64,000 nt of DNA from NCBI GenBank assembly GCA_963709655.1, contig CAVPXF010000025.1, forward strand, positions 434,001 to 498,000. Direction: 5' to 3'. A program made the position numbers and the translations under genes. Each line of letters starts with the position of its first letter. The first letter of the stretch is position 1. Below the pieces are notes generated by a model. That model saw only the letters and a list, made by a program, of their open reading frames with translations. It was not told the DNA's origin and ran no database searches. The stretch comes from Roseiarcus sp963709655. GTDB lineage: Bacteria; Pseudomonadota; Alphaproteobacteria; Rhizobiales; Beijerinckiaceae. Below, in pieces: positions 43,688-55,373 of this stretch.

Positions 43688-44053
43688 TCAGTGCGGGCGA
43701 TGGCTCACCCGGTGCGACGTCTGGTGCATCCAGCGGCCTTCGGACGTCCACGCGTGCCCGGTGGCCTGGTCGGCGATATGGACGACCCGGAAGCCATAGA
43801 CGGCGACGGCGGCCGCGATAGCGGCGACGTGATGAGGCGGCACGCCGTCGAGTTCAGGCGCGGCGACGGCGCGCTTTGGGACAATGACGCCGACCCTCTT
43901 GCGCTCGGCCTCCGACGCCGCCTCCGCCTTCTGGCGGGCGATCTCGGAGCGCTCGACCCAGCTCAAAAAGCGCCCGACATACACGACGGCGAAGCCCAGG
44001 ATCACGACGACGGCAATCGCGCCGAGCCCAATCTTGATCGTCTCGAAGATCAT
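43688..44053 (-). CDS. OadG-family (delta/gamma) subunit
   Basis: A 121-residue protein with an N-terminal membrane helix (I-G-L-G-A-I-A-V-V-V-I-L-G-F-A-V-V-Y-V), a charged linker and a helix around P-P-H-H-V-A-A-I-A-A-A-V-A-V-Y, the pattern of sodium pump decarboxylase gamma/delta subunits that hold the complex together. It lies between the carboxyltransferase and biotin carrier genes, 24 bases after the former. The last 30 residues are His/Ser-rich and could bind zinc as in OadG. Confidence 0.85.
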   Translation of the reverse strand: MIFETIKIGLGAIAVVVILGFAVVYVGRFLSWVERSEIARQKAEAASEAERKRVGVIVPKRAVAAPELDGVPPHHVAAIAAAVAVYGFRVVHIADQATGHAWTSEGRWMHQTSHRVSHRPH

Positions 44054-44077
44054 GGCGGTCCTTCGCCAGGTTGAGTG

Positions 44078-45632
44078 TTAAAGGGGGATGTTGCCGTGCT
44101 TCTTCGGCGGCCGCAGCTCGCGTTTCGACAGCGCCTTTCTAAGCGCCAGCGCGATCGTCGACCGGGTGATCGCCGGCTCGATGACGTCGGTGATATAGCC
44201 GTTGCCGGCCGCCATATAGGGCGAGGCGAACTCGGCTCGATAGGCGGCGGCGAGTTCGGCCGCCTTCGCCTTCGGGTTCTCGGCCGCCTTCAGCTCCTTG
44301 TTGTAAAGAACTTTGACCGCGCCCTCGGCCCCCATCACCGCGATTTCCGCGGTCGGCCAGGCGAAGACGAAATCGGCGCCCATCTCCTGGCTGCACATGG
44401 CGAGATAGGAGCCGCCATAGGCCTTGCGCAGGATCACCGTCACCTTCGGCGTCGTGCACGATGCGTAGGCGAACAGCAGCTTCGCGCCATGTCGGATGAT
44501 GCCGCCGCGCTCCTGCTCGACGCCGGGCATGAAGCCGGGAACGTCGACGAGGTTCACGATCGGAATGTTGAAGCAGTTGCAAAAGCGAATGAAGCGCGCC
44601 CCTTTGTCGGCCGCGTCCATGTCGAGCGCGCCCGCCCGGACCGCAGGCTGGTTGGCGATCAGGCCGACCACGATGCCCTCGATCCTGCCGAAGCCGACGA
44701 TCAGGTTCTCGGCGAAGGAGCGGTGCACCTCAAGGAATTCGCCCGGATCGACGATGTGCTCGATGATGCCCCGCACGTCCATCGGCATTTGCGGATCGTC
44801 CGGGATGAGGGCGTCGATGGCGTCGTCCTCGACGATCGCGATGTCCGGGCTCGGCCGAGTGCGGCGGATCCTCGGAATTGTTCGCGGGAAGATAGGAGAT
44901 GAGCTTGGTGACGATCCGGATCGCGTCGGCGTCGTCCTCGGCGAGGAAATGCACGTTGCCGGAGACCGAGGCATGCATGTCGGCGCTGCCGACCTCTTCC
45001 ATCGTCACCGCTTTGCCCGTCACCGCCTTGATCACCTCCGGGCCGGTGATGAACATGTAGGCGTTCTTCCGGGTCATCACGACAAAGTCCATCAGCGCCG
45101 GCGAATAGGCGGCGCCGCCCGCACAGGGGCCGCACACCACGGCGATCTGCGGCACCACGCCCGACAGGAGGACGTTCATGTAGAAGACGTCGCCGTAACC
45201 GGACAGCGCGTCGACACCTTCCTGGATGCGGGCGCCGGCGGAATCCTTGAAGGCGACGACCGGCGAGCCGAGCTTGGCGGCCTGCTGCATCAGCGCGACG
45301 ATCTTTTTGGCGTGCATCTTGCCGAGCGATCCGCCGACAACCGTGAAATCCTGGCTGAACGCCGAGACGACGCGTCCGCCGACGTAACCCGTGCCCGCCA
45401 CGACCCCGTCGGCCGGCAGGTCCTTGTTCTCCATGCCGAAGAAGCGGGCGGAATGGTGGATGTGGGTCCCGAGCTCTTGGAAGGTGTTGTCCTGAAACAG
45501 CGCGTCGAGCCGGTCGCGCGCGCTCATGAGCCCCTTCGCGCGCCGCTGCGCGAGCTTGTCCGCGCCGCCGCCGGCCAGGATGGACCGCCTGCGCTTGCGC
45601 AGGTCCTCAAGCAGCTCCAAAGAAAGCGTCAT
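44078..45632 (-). CDS. mmdA: Acyl-CoA carboxyltransferase subunit, methylmalonyl-CoA decarboxylase alpha-like (frameshifted)
   Basis: The composite product is about 517 residues, the usual size of MmdA/PccB carboxyltransferases. The first part holds R-I-Q-E-G-V-D-A-L-S-G-Y at about 175-186, the acyl-CoA oxyanion region P-C-A-G-G-A-A-Y-S-P and the helix E-V-I-K-A-V-T-G. The second part holds N-L-V-D-V-P-G-F-M-P-G, E-M-G-A-D-F-V-F-A-W-P and the end K-K-H-G-N-I-P-L, which is typical of this group. One extra base near 44859-44867 separates them (before P-S-P-D-I-A-I-V-E). With the OadG, biotin, 52-residue and beta subunits it forms a Na+ pump: methylmalonyl-CoA to propionyl-CoA is the best guess. 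Confidence 0.88.
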
Positions 45633-46356
45633 CTCGTCACCGTTTGCCTGAACGTCGGTTGCCGGGAAGGGAGACGACAAAGGAACGCGCGGTCTGGCGG
45701 TCGCTCTCCGACCTCATGCGGCGTCGGAGTTTCGACAACCGCAGCGAGTTCCAGCCTTCGTCGTCCCCCTCCCGTTCTGAAGGCGGAACTATAAACTCTG
45801 CCCCGGAAAGATACAGATGTTCATTCGGGCTTCTCCCATCGGCGGCGGTAGCCGAAAGTCTTAGCGTCGGCACGCGATCGCCAATCAGCAAGCGCTGACC
45901 GCACGTACTTGCGCAGGCGCCCGCGTTGCAAGGGAGTCCGGGCGCCCGCGCTCGGCGTCGCGCCTCGATAACGGGTCGCTGCAAGCGGCCGCGCGAGAGT
46001 AGCAAAACCCAAGGATTTGGGCCTCGCCGCGACGATCAGCCGCGGCGAAAGCCTCGGCCGAGCGGAAACATAATCCTAACTCCGCATGTCGCCGCATTAG
46101 ACAAAGAGACCCTTGTTTTGGCGCCGCAATCTGCCGCATTGCTTGTTTTGGCCTCGTGATCGACTATGCCTTGGAATAGGGTCTTCGACGGGCGAAATCT
46201 GGTTGGGAGCGGTCGTCCGCCGGGACCTTGGAGCGCCGGCGCCGGCCTGCGGCCGTCCAGCCCGCTGACGCCCGATCCGATTCGATGGTCAGAGCTCGGA
46301 TGAGGGCCCATCGGGGCTAGGCGACAAAGTCGCGCGCCTGGAGAGCGGAGGCTGCA
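45633..46356. other. Divergent region between the decarboxylase operon and pckG
   Basis: About 720 bases without a supported gene. GCCGCATT followed by CTTGTTTTGGC occurs twice (46091-46122 and 46133-46152, with different spacing), 30 bases apart, 200 bases upstream of pckG; this may be a regulator site. GGAGAGCGGAGG before 46357 is the pckG ribosome site. Confidence 0.4.
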
Positions 46357-48204
46357 GTGAAAATGGAAAAGAGCGTACCGGTCAAAGTGACCAACGAGGG
46401 CCTGCAGGCCTGGGTCGACAAGATGGAGCGCCTCTGCAAGCCGGACAGCGTCCATTGGTGCGACGGCACGGTCGAAGAAGACGACATGCTGTGCGATCAG
46501 ATGGTGAAGGCCGGCACGTTCATCCGGCTCAATCCCGAAAAGCGCCCGAATTCCTATCTCGCGCGCTCGCACCCTTCCGATGTGGCGCGGGTCGAGGAAA
46601 GGACCTTCATCTGCTCCTCCAACAAGGTCGACGCCGGCCCCACCAACAATTGGGCGCCGCCGTCGGAGATGCGCGAGACGATGCTCGGGCTGTTCGACGG
46701 CAGCATGCGCGGCCGCACCATGTACGTGATCCCGTTCAGCATGGGCCCGCTCGGCTCGCCGATCGCCAAGATCGGCGTGCAGATCACGGACAGCCCTTAT
46801 GTCGTGACCAACATGCGCATCATGACGCGCATGGGGAGCGCGGTGCTCGACGTGCTCGGCGACGGTCCCTTCATCCCCTGCATGCATTCGGTCGGCGCGC
46901 CGCTCATGCCCGGACAGGAGGATTCAACCTGGCCGTGCGAGGGCGACATCAGCCGCAAATATATCGTGCACTTCCCGGAGACCTACGAGATCTGGTCGTA
47001 CGGTTCCGGCTACGGCGGCAATGCGTTGCTCGGCAAGAAGTGCCTGGCGCTCCGCATCGCCTCGGTGATGGCGCGCGACGAAGGCTGGCTGGCTGAGCAT
47101 ATGCTGATCATGGGCGTCCACGCGCCGAACGGCGAGAGGACCTATCTGGGCGCCGCCTTCCCGAGCGCCTGCGGTAAAACGAACCTCGCGATGCTGGTGC
47201 CGCCGAAGGAACTGGAAGGCTGGAAAGTCACCACGGTCGGCGACGACATCGCGTGGATCAAGAAGGACGAGCACGGGGTGTTGCGCGCGATCAATCCAGA
47301 AGCCGGTTTCTTCGGCGTCGCGCCGGGCACGAACGACATGTCCAACCCGAACGCGATGGCGAGTTGCGCCAAGAACACGATCTTCACCAACACCGCGCTG
47401 ACCGACGACGGCGACATCTGGTGGGAGGGGATGACGGAGACCCCGCCCGCCCACCTGATCGACTGGACCGGCAAGGACTGGACGCGCGGCTGCGGCCGCC
47501 CCGCAGCCCATCCGAACTCCCGCTTCACCGCGCCGGCCGGTCAGTGCCCGTCGATCGATCCGGAGTGGGAGAATCCCGCCGGCGTGCCGATAAGCGCTTT
47601 CCTGTTCGGCGGCCGCATGCGCAAGAACATGCCGCTCGTCTACCAGGCGTTCAACTGGGCGCACGGCGTCTATCTCGCCGCCACCATGGGCTCCGAGGCG
47701 ACGGCGGCGGCGATCGGCCTCACCGCAACCCGGCGTGACCCGATGGCGATGCTGCCGTTCTGCGGCTACAACATGGCCGACTACTTCAACCACTGGCTGG
47801 ACATCGGCCGTCAGGTCGCCAACCCGCCGCGCATCTTCCGCGTCAACTGGTTCCGCCGCGACGACGACGGCAAGTTCCTCTGGCCTGGCTTCGGCCAGAA
47901 CATGCGCGTCTTGAAGTGGATCGTCGATCGCGTGCGCGGGCGGGGCTACGGCGTGGAGAGCCCGATCGGCTGGATGCCGCGCTACGAGGACATCGACTGG
48001 CGCGGCCTTCCCTACGATCGCGACACGTTCCACGAGCTCATGGCTGTCGGTCGCGAAGCGGGCGCCGAGGAGGCGCATCTGCACGAGGAGCTGTTCGACC
48101 GGTTCTTCGACCGGATCCCGAAGGAGTTCGTCTACGAGCGCGAAATGCTGCGCTCGCGTCTGTGGCGCTCGCCGGCCCACTGGCAGCTCGCGCGCGAGAT
48201 CTGA
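46357..48204 (+). CDS. pckG: Phosphoenolpyruvate carboxykinase (GTP)
   Basis: A 615-residue GTP-type PEPCK. It converts oxaloacetate and GTP to PEP and CO2, the entry to gluconeogenesis. The P-loop F-P-S-A-C-G-K-T-N-L-A-M-L is at about 267-279 with the mobile Cys before GKT. R-T-M-Y-V-I-P-F-S-M-G-P is at about 122-133, and N-W-F-R-R at about 503-507. I take the GTG at 46357, with GGAG seven bases upstream; an ATG two codons later is also possible. Most rhizobia use the ATP-type enzyme, so the GTP form is a useful taxonomic clue. It stands alone and lies divergent to the methylmalonyl/oxaloacetate-type decarboxylase operon. Confidence 0.95.
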   Translation: MKMEKSVPVKVTNEGLQAWVDKMERLCKPDSVHWCDGTVEEDDMLCDQMVKAGTFIRLNPEKRPNSYLARSHPSDVARVEERTFICSSNKVDAGPTNNWAPPSEMRETMLGLFDGSMRGRTMYVIPFSMGPLGSPIAKIGVQITDSPYVVTNMRIMTRMGSAVLDVLGDGPFIPCMHSVGAPLMPGQEDSTWPCEGDISRKYIVHFPETYEIWSYGSGYGGNALLGKKCLALRIASVMARDEGWLAEHMLIMGVHAPNGERTYLGAAFPSACGKTNLAMLVPPKELEGWKVTTVGDDIAWIKKDEHGVLRAINPEAGFFGVAPGTNDMSNPNAMASCAKNTIFTNTALTDDGDIWWEGMTETPPAHLIDWTGKDWTRGCGRPAAHPNSRFTAPAGQCPSIDPEWENPAGVPISAFLFGGRMRKNMPLVYQAFNWAHGVYLAATMGSEATAAAIGLTATRRDPMAMLPFCGYNMADYFNHWLDIGRQVANPPRIFRVNWFRRDDDGKFLWPGFGQNMRVLKWIVDRVRGRGYGVESPIGWMPRYEDIDWRGLPYDRDTFHELMAVGREAGAEEAHLHEELFDRFFDRIPKEFVYEREMLRSRLWRSPAHWQLAREI

Positions 48205-48227
48205 GGGCGGCCGCCGTCAGTTCGAAC

Positions 48228-48255
48228 GACCGCGGATCGGAGACGACCCGCGGTC
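48228..48255. terminator. Hairpin between convergent pckG and mgtC-like genes
   Basis: GACCGCGG (48228-48235) pairs with CCGCGGTC (48248-48255). There is no U-run, so it may be a weak bidirectional terminator. Confidence 0.35.
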
Positions 48256-48289
48256 GCGGTCTGTGCGGCGCGCGGCTGACGCCGTCGGT

Positions 48290-49004
48290 TCAGGCGTGGA
48301 CGTCGCTCTCCCAGCTCGCATGAACCACACCGGAACGGCTCTCCAGCGCGGCGATCACCGCGTTGAGCTCTTTGGGCACGACGGCGGTCGCGACGAGAGT
48401 GGCGACGATCTCTACCGTGTCGTCGCCACGCTCCTCCGCCTCGACGTCCGCGACCGGGTAATGCGCGGCTTCCAGCGCGTCGATCAGCGCTCCACGCATT
48501 TCGTTCGCCTTCTCCGAACTCACCGCCAAGCGGACCTCGTAGGTCGCCTCGCCCGCCTCGTCGTCGAGGGGAATGCGGTTGATCCGGTTGACGAGCGGCC
48601 TCAACAGCGTGTTGCCGGCGATGACGAAGCCCGTCAGCATCGCCGAACTCGATCACGAGGCCCGCCCCCGATCCAGCGCCGACGGCGGCCGAGCACCAGA
48701 GGGTGGCGGCGGTGTTCAGCCCGCGCACGTTGAGTCCTTCCTTCATGATCGCACCCGCTCCGAGAAAGCCGATGCCTGACACAACATAGGCCATGACTTG
48801 CGTCGAGGCCGGTCCACCGATCCTGAGGCCGAAGTCGACGAACGCCGCAGCCCCGACTGCCACGAGCGCATTGGTGCGCAGACCCGCCGACCGTTGCCGG
48901 TATTGGCGCTCGGCGCCGATCAGCGTGCCGAAGACGAACGCCGCAGCGAGGCAGATCGCACTGTTGATCAGTGCGTCGAGATCGAAGGTGGAGAGAAAAC
49001 GCAT
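48290..49004 (-). CDS. MgtC/SapB-family membrane protein (frameshifted)
   Basis: The composite product is about 237 residues, normal for MgtC proteins. The membrane part shows F-G-T-L-I-G-A-E-R-Q-Y-R-Q-R-S-A-G-L-R-T near residue 28 and G-I-G-F-L-G-A-G-A-I-M-K-E-G at about 80-93, both family signatures. G-L-N-T-A-A-T-L-W follows. One extra base at about 48641-48646 shifts the frame just before A-M-L-T-G-F-V-I-A-G. The C-terminal ~90 residues are an ACT-like soluble domain. MgtC proteins help cells at low Mg2+ and modulate ATP synthase in pathogens; the role here is unknown. ATG at 49004 with AAGGA upstream. Confidence 0.85.
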
Positions 49005-49392
49005 GCGTCCTTGCGACCGTCGGGGCTCTGGCAGAGCGCGTCCTCGCATGGGGCCGCAGCGGAGTCGAGCGCCGGGCCCAGGGACCTTGCAGACTTGCGG
49101 ACGCAAACCCCAAACCGCCTTGCGGCGCTTTCTCCTCCCTTGCGCGCCAGCGCGGCGGAGGGGACCCATGCGACCCCCCGACATCTTGATCCGGGGGATG
49201 GCGGTGGGGGCGCGCTCCAGAGGTCGAACTTGTTGGCGGTTCCCGTGCAGGACCCCAACCTGCCGCTAAGTCATTGAAATCATTGAATCTCTCGACCGAG
49301 AATCGGCCAGAGCCCGGTGTAAATCCTTGAAAACAAAGGACTTCGGTCCGAAAACCGCGGTCGTGGCCGGCGGCGATTCCGGCTGCTCTCTC
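49005..49392. other. Intergenic region
   Basis: About 390 bases. It includes a CCCCCCGA...TCCGGGGG palindrome (49175-49200) of a type common between alphaproteobacterial genes. No gene or promoter is evident. Confidence 0.4.
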
Positions 49393-49857
49393 CTATCGGC
49401 CCGCGGGACGGCCAGCGGCCGCGGCCAGCCCCGGCGATGGCTTCCCCAGCGCCTCGAGCGCCGCGATCCCCTCGGCCGGCAGGCTCCATGCGCGCGCCGA
49501 GGCAATGACGGCAGCCAGGTACTCTGGCTTGGCGACGCCCGGCCCGGCGTTGGCGCCGAAATAGACGACCGCCCGCTTCGCCCCGCCTGCCGCGATCACC
49601 GGCTGGACGGCCTTGGCGTAAAGGCCTCTGGCCAAGCCTTCGAAGCGATCGAGCGCCGGGACGTCGGCGAGCGCCAGATCCCACAGCACGCCGTGGACGC
49701 TGGCGCGCGGGGCGCGGACGGCCGTCAGCCAGCCCTCGCGCATGATGGCGAGGCGGTGGCGCTCGAGCCGGGCGAGAGCGATCGGTTTCGAGCGCGGGCA
49801 GCGGCGCGCCATCGCGTCGACGGCCATGTTCGAGCCATAGGCGAAATAGAGAGGCAT
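49393..49857 (-). CDS. Gamma-glutamylcyclotransferase-like (AIG2/GGCT) protein
   Basis: A 154-residue protein with the GGCT/AIG2 signature F-A-Y-G-S-N-M at 5-11, H-G-V-L-W-D-L in the middle, and L-D-R-F-E-G at 69-74, whose Glu is the expected catalytic acid. Members cleave gamma-glutamyl amino acids to 5-oxoproline, or act in glutathione turnover. It begins four bases after the rsh stop on the same strand and is probably co-transcribed. Confidence 0.85.
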   Translation of the reverse strand: MPLYFAYGSNMAVDAMARRCPRSKPIALARLERHRLAIMREGWLTAVRAPRASVHGVLWDLALADVPALDRFEGLARGLYAKAVQPVIAAGGAKRAVVYFGANAGPGVAKPEYLAAVIASARAWSLPAEGIAALEALGKPSPGLAAAAGRPAGR

Positions 49858-49861
49858 CCCC

Positions 49862-52063
49862 TTACCCGCTCAGCCTTTCCACCTTGTGGACGACGCTCTT
49901 GCCGCGCAATTCGGACAGGATGGCGTTCAGGTGCTGGATGTCGCGCACCTGCAGGTCGATGCGCAGGTCGCGAAAGTCCGCCCCGCTCGTCGTTGACGAA
50001 ATCGCGTCGATGTTGGCGCCGTATTCGCCGATGATCGTGGCGATGACGCCGAGCGCGCCGGGCTCGTTCAGCATGGTGATGACGATCTGGGTCGAATAGA
50101 CGGCCTGGTCGGCCGTCTCGAGATCCCATCGGACGTCCAGCCAGCGGTCCGGCTCGTCGTTGAAATCCGCCAGCGCCGGCGAGTGGATCGGATAGATGGT
50201 GATCCCTTCCGGCCCGCGGATGCCGACAATCCGTTCGCCCGGCACGGCGCCGCCCTTCGGGGCGAACCGAACCGTCGTATCCGGGTCGAGGCCGCGCACT
50301 GGTGCGGGTTCTGCGCCCGTCTCGGGCTTTCCCGGTCCCCCTGGCACACGGAACACGAGGTTCGCCGCCTTCGGCAACTCGAACCATCCGGTCTCGTTTT
50401 GCGGCACGACGGGGCCGGCCTTGCGCTCGTCCTTGAAGTCGGGATGGACGGCGCGCACGACGTCGCTCGAATAGATCTCGCCGCGACCGACGCCGACCAT
50501 GACGTCGTCGATCGTCGACCGGGCGAGGCGCGGCAGGGCCGCCTTCAGCTTCGATTCGGAGAACTTGCGGCCGGCCCGCTCGAAGGCGCGCTCGACGATC
50601 TGGCGCCCGAGCCCGCCGAACTGCTGCTTGGCCGCGTCGCGCGTGGCGCGCCGGATGGCCGCGCGCGCCCGCCCTGTCACCACGACGCTGTCCCACGCGG
50701 CAGGCGGCGTACTCCGGTCGGAGCGGGAGATCTGCACCTCGTCGCCGTTCTGCAGCACCGAGATCAGCGGCGCGATGCGGCCGTTGATCTTGCAGCCGAC
50801 CGCCGAATTGCCGATGTCGGTGTGGACCGCGTAGGCGAAGTCGATGGCGGTCGCCCCGCGCGGCAGCGCGATCAGCCGGCCCTTGGGGGTGAAGCAGAAC
50901 ACCTGATCGTGGAACAGCTCGAGCTTGGTGTGCTCGAGGAACTTCTCCGAGTCATCGCTCGCCAGGGCCTCGATCGTCTGCCTCAAGCCGCGGTAGGCAC
51001 GGCTCTCGCTGACGCCGGGCGTATCCGGACGGCCGTCCTTGTAGATCGTATGCGCGGCGATGCCGTATTCGGCGACCTCATTCATTACGTGGGTGCGGAT
51101 CTGCAGTTCAACGCGCTGGCTGCCCGGCCCGATGACGGTGGTGTGAATCGAGCGGTAGTCGTTCTGCTTGGGGGTCGAAATGTAATCCTTGAAGCGGCCC
51201 GGCACCACAGGCCAGGTGGTATGGGCGACGCCGACCGCCGCGTAACAGTCCGCCACCGTGTCGACCAGAATGCGGAAGCCGTAGATGTCCGACAGCTGCT
51301 CGAAGGCGATCGAGCGCCGTTCCATCTTCTTCCAGATCGAGTACGGCGCCTTCTGTCGGCCCTTGACCTCGACCTTGATGCCGCGGCGGACGAACTGGTC
51401 GGTCAGCTCGGCGGCGATGCGGGCGATAAGCGCGCCGTTCTTGGTCTTGAGCGCCTCGAGACGGGCGACGATCAGCTGGTGGGCGTCCGGCATCAGGCAG
51501 CGGAACGACAGGTCCTCGAGTTCGCTCCGCATGCTCTGCATGCCCATCCGGCCGGCGAGCGGCGCATAGATGTCGAGCGTGTCCTGGGCGATCCTCGTGC
51601 GTTTCTCCTCCGGCACGTATTGGAGGGTGCGCATATTGTGGAGGCGGTCGGCGAGCTTGACCAGCAGCACGCGGGCGTCGTCGGCGATCGCCAGCAGAAG
51701 CTTGCGGAAGTTCTCCGCCTGCTGCGCATGTTTGGTGACGAAGTCGAGTTTGCCGAGCTTGGTCAGTCCGTCGACCAGGCCGCCGATCTCCTCGCCGAAC
51801 GCCTTGTCCACGTCCCCCCGGGAGGTCTCGGTGTCCTCGATCGTGTCGTGCAGCATTGCCGCGACGATCGTCGCGTCGTCGACCTTGAGGTCGGTCAGAA
51901 TCGCTGCGACTTCGAGCGGGTGCGAAAAATACGGATCGCCCGAGGCGCGCTTCTGTGTTCCGTGCGCCTTCATCGCGAAGACGTAAGCACGGTTCAGGAG
52001 CTCTTCATTGGCTTTCGGATTGTAGCGGCGGACCCGTTCCACCAGTTCATATTGCCGCATCAT
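49862..52063 (-). CDS. rsh: Bifunctional (p)ppGpp synthetase/hydrolase
   Basis: A 733-residue RelA/SpoT homologue, the single long Rsh of alphaproteobacteria. The HD hydrolase has H48 (F-S-H-P-L) and H72-D73 plus E76-D77 (L-H-D-T-I-E-D). The synthetase follows at about 220-370 with Y-R-S-I-H-T-T-V. The TGS domain starts at F-C-F-T-P-K-G-R, and a C-terminal ACT domain (N-E-P-G-A-L-G-V-I-A) senses regulators. It makes and degrades the alarmone (p)ppGpp. Two ATGs stand in tandem at 52063 and 52060. It lies divergent to the DUF202 gene, as in related genomes where rsh is near pyrE-pdxJ-acpS. Confidence 0.95.
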   Translation of the reverse strand: MMRQYELVERVRRYNPKANEELLNRAYVFAMKAHGTQKRASGDPYFSHPLEVAAILTDLKVDDATIVAAMLHDTIEDTETSRGDVDKAFGEEIGGLVDGLTKLGKLDFVTKHAQQAENFRKLLLAIADDARVLLVKLADRLHNMRTLQYVPEEKRTRIAQDTLDIYAPLAGRMGMQSMRSELEDLSFRCLMPDAHQLIVARLEALKTKNGALIARIAAELTDQFVRRGIKVEVKGRQKAPYSIWKKMERRSIAFEQLSDIYGFRILVDTVADCYAAVGVAHTTWPVVPGRFKDYISTPKQNDYRSIHTTVIGPGSQRVELQIRTHVMNEVAEYGIAAHTIYKDGRPDTPGVSESRAYRGLRQTIEALASDDSEKFLEHTKLELFHDQVFCFTPKGRLIALPRGATAIDFAYAVHTDIGNSAVGCKINGRIAPLISVLQNGDEVQISRSDRSTPPAAWDSVVVTGRARAAIRRATRDAAKQQFGGLGRQIVERAFERAGRKFSESKLKAALPRLARSTIDDVMVGVGRGEIYSSDVVRAVHPDFKDERKAGPVVPQNETGWFELPKAANLVFRVPGGPGKPETGAEPAPVRGLDPDTTVRFAPKGGAVPGERIVGIRGPEGITIYPIHSPALADFNDEPDRWLDVRWDLETADQAVYSTQIVITMLNEPGALGVIATIIGEYGANIDAISSTTSGADFRDLRIDLQVRDIQHLNAILSELRGKSVVHKVERLSG

Positions 52064-52465
52064 CGCTGCAGCGTTCCAACCAGTCTCCAGCGCCGAATCC
52101 CGTGGCCTTACCCGCGCGGCGCGTCCATGAGGATTCGACGGGATTGCAAGGGCGCAAAACGGCGAACGCCCAAGCCGGGCGCGGCCTGCCGCACGCTTTT
52201 CTGCGCGGGGCTCGACGACGATCATCGACCGGCGCAGACCCGTTCGCAAGCGCAAAATCGCCGAGGCTTTTTCGACAGCGCCGGCCTCGCGGACCTCGAC
52301 AGGACGCTCGCACCGATCGGGCGGACCCGGAGCACTCATGGGCGTGGGCGCCGATCGCGACCTTGCCGGGGTTCGCGTCTTGTGCTCTGTTGCGCGGGGC
52401 CGAGAGGCGGTGGTCGGTGTGCCCCTGTTCCTGGCCGATTGATCGATCGGTTCGAGATTAGTTAT
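52064..52465. other. Divergent rsh/DUF202 intergenic region
   Basis: About 400 bases. Reading frames extend across it on both strands, but the translations are Arg-rich and without motifs. It should carry the rsh promoter; no clear boxes are seen. Confidence 0.4.
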
Positions 52466-52915
52466 TTGGCCAGTCCCGACCTCAAGTTGGATGTGAATAC
52501 CGAACTCGCGGCGCGTCGAACGGGAATGGCGTTTCAGCGCACTCGGCTCGCCGAAGACCGCACCCTGATGGCGGTGATCCGCACCGCGCTGTCGCTGATC
52601 GGCTTCGGCTTCACGATTTTTCAGTTCTTCCAGCGGCTCAAGGAACAGGACGTCATCAGCCGCGCCGGGGCGCCGCGGCATTTCGGTTCCGCGCTGGTCT
52701 GGCTCGGCATCCTGATGCTGGCGCTGGGCATCGGCTATCACATCCGGTTCATGCTCGGTCTTCGCCGGCTGCGGGAGTCGATGCGCGAAGAGGAACTCAT
52801 TCACGGGGAAACGTCCTTTCCCGTCTCGCTGACGCTGATCACCGCCATTCTCCTTCTGGCGGTCGGCGTCGCTGCGATCGTTAGCATGCAGTTTGACGTC
52901 GGGCCGTTCGGCTAG
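52466..52915 (+). CDS. DUF202 (YidH-type) membrane protein
   Basis: A 149-residue protein. L-K-L-D-V-N-T-E-L-A-A-R-R-T-G-M-A-F-Q-R-T leads into the DUF202 signature R-T-L-M-A-V-I-R-T-A-L-S-L-I-G-F-G-F-T. Three membrane helices follow (one from about 40, one near 75, one near 125). No ATG is present at the right place, so I use the TTG at 52466; the start is uncertain. DUF202 proteins are of unknown function. In related genomes this gene sits beside rsh. Confidence 0.8.
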   Translation: MASPDLKLDVNTELAARRTGMAFQRTRLAEDRTLMAVIRTALSLIGFGFTIFQFFQRLKEQDVISRAGAPRHFGSALVWLGILMLALGIGYHIRFMLGLRRLRESMREEELIHGETSFPVSLTLITAILLLAVGVAAIVSMQFDVGPFG

Positions 52916-53019
52916 AAGGCGATAGGCTCGGCGATTGAACGTCGAGGGGGTCGCGAAGGCGGCGACCGCACATCCCCGACCCTCGCGAACGAAAATCGAA
53001 GGTCTGATAGGAGAAGGAA

Positions 53020-54516
<1,497 letters not shown>

Positions 54517-55373
54517 GCCGGCCCTGGCCTGCGCCCCTTCTCCCGCATCCCGTCGAGAGATCAGCGCCTTTCGACGTCTTTTGCGGGAGAAGGGAGCTGC
54601 AGAGCGGGTTGCGCCTGGCTGTGATCGGCGGCCCTCATCGGCGCCGTCTCACAAGGCCCATCGGCGGCGCCGCCCCGCAAGCCGCCACGAAGGGCGGGCG
54701 CTCTACCCGTCGGGGCGGGCAGGCGCGCGGCATTTGGATTGCCCCGCCATCCGCCGCGGTGCGCGGAGCGCTCGCAACCCCCGAGGCTTCCGGGCGCTGG
54801 ATAGATTTGGAATTCCTCAGACTCTCGCGGCGGAGCATGGGCTCCGCGAATTCCGCGGGTTATCGGGCGGTCTGGGTCCATTTGTAATTGCCAAGCCGAG
54901 CCGTCATCGACCGAAATCGAGCCTGATTCCCGGTCAAGCTCGGCGTGTGCACGCCATCCCGGGGCCATTTTGAGTATTTTCAAGGAGATGCGGCGCCATT
55001 TCACTTCGGCAGATGCGTCGTAACGGCCAGCGCGTCCGACTTACGGCCGGCGCCGAAGGTCGACCGAAGGCTGAAACGCGCGGCCGGGCTGGAACGGGCC
55101 GGTCACGCCGGCGATTATGGCAGTCGACATCGCGAGGTCCGATCGGGCATTGGGATAACACTAACGCCGCCTTCCCTTTTTTGCAAGGAATTGTCAATTC
55201 AGTACGACTTTTGTGGAAGGACGCCTGAACTGGGGCGCCGCCTGCGCCCGACATCGCTGCGCTGTGATTCCCGTCACTGCCAAAGCTCTGGACCTGCAGG
55301 ACACTCAAATCGGACGCTAGCACGTCGCGTGCGAGCGGGCCCAAGCCACGAGACAAATCTGAGGAGACGCGAC
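54517..55373. other. Non-coding region after the sulfatase
   Basis: About 850 bases. A nested palindrome lies at 54535-54594. The rest has only weak, Arg/Pro-rich frames on both strands, and I see no gene. GAGGAGACG before 55374 is the site for the next gene. Confidence 0.4.
54535..54594. terminator. Long nested hairpin after the sulfatase
   Basis: CCCTTCTCCCGCA (54535-54547) pairs perfectly with 54582-54594, and inside CGTCGA (54551-54556) pairs with TCGACG (54571-54576). There is no strong U-run after it; it may stabilise or end the sulfatase mRNA. The layout resembles the palindrome at 3082-3153. Confidence 0.5.

Noticed and set aside
44078..44974. Separate truncated carboxyltransferase gene starting at 44974
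   Set aside because: The N-terminal part before the shift continues the same protein; it is one gene with an indel.
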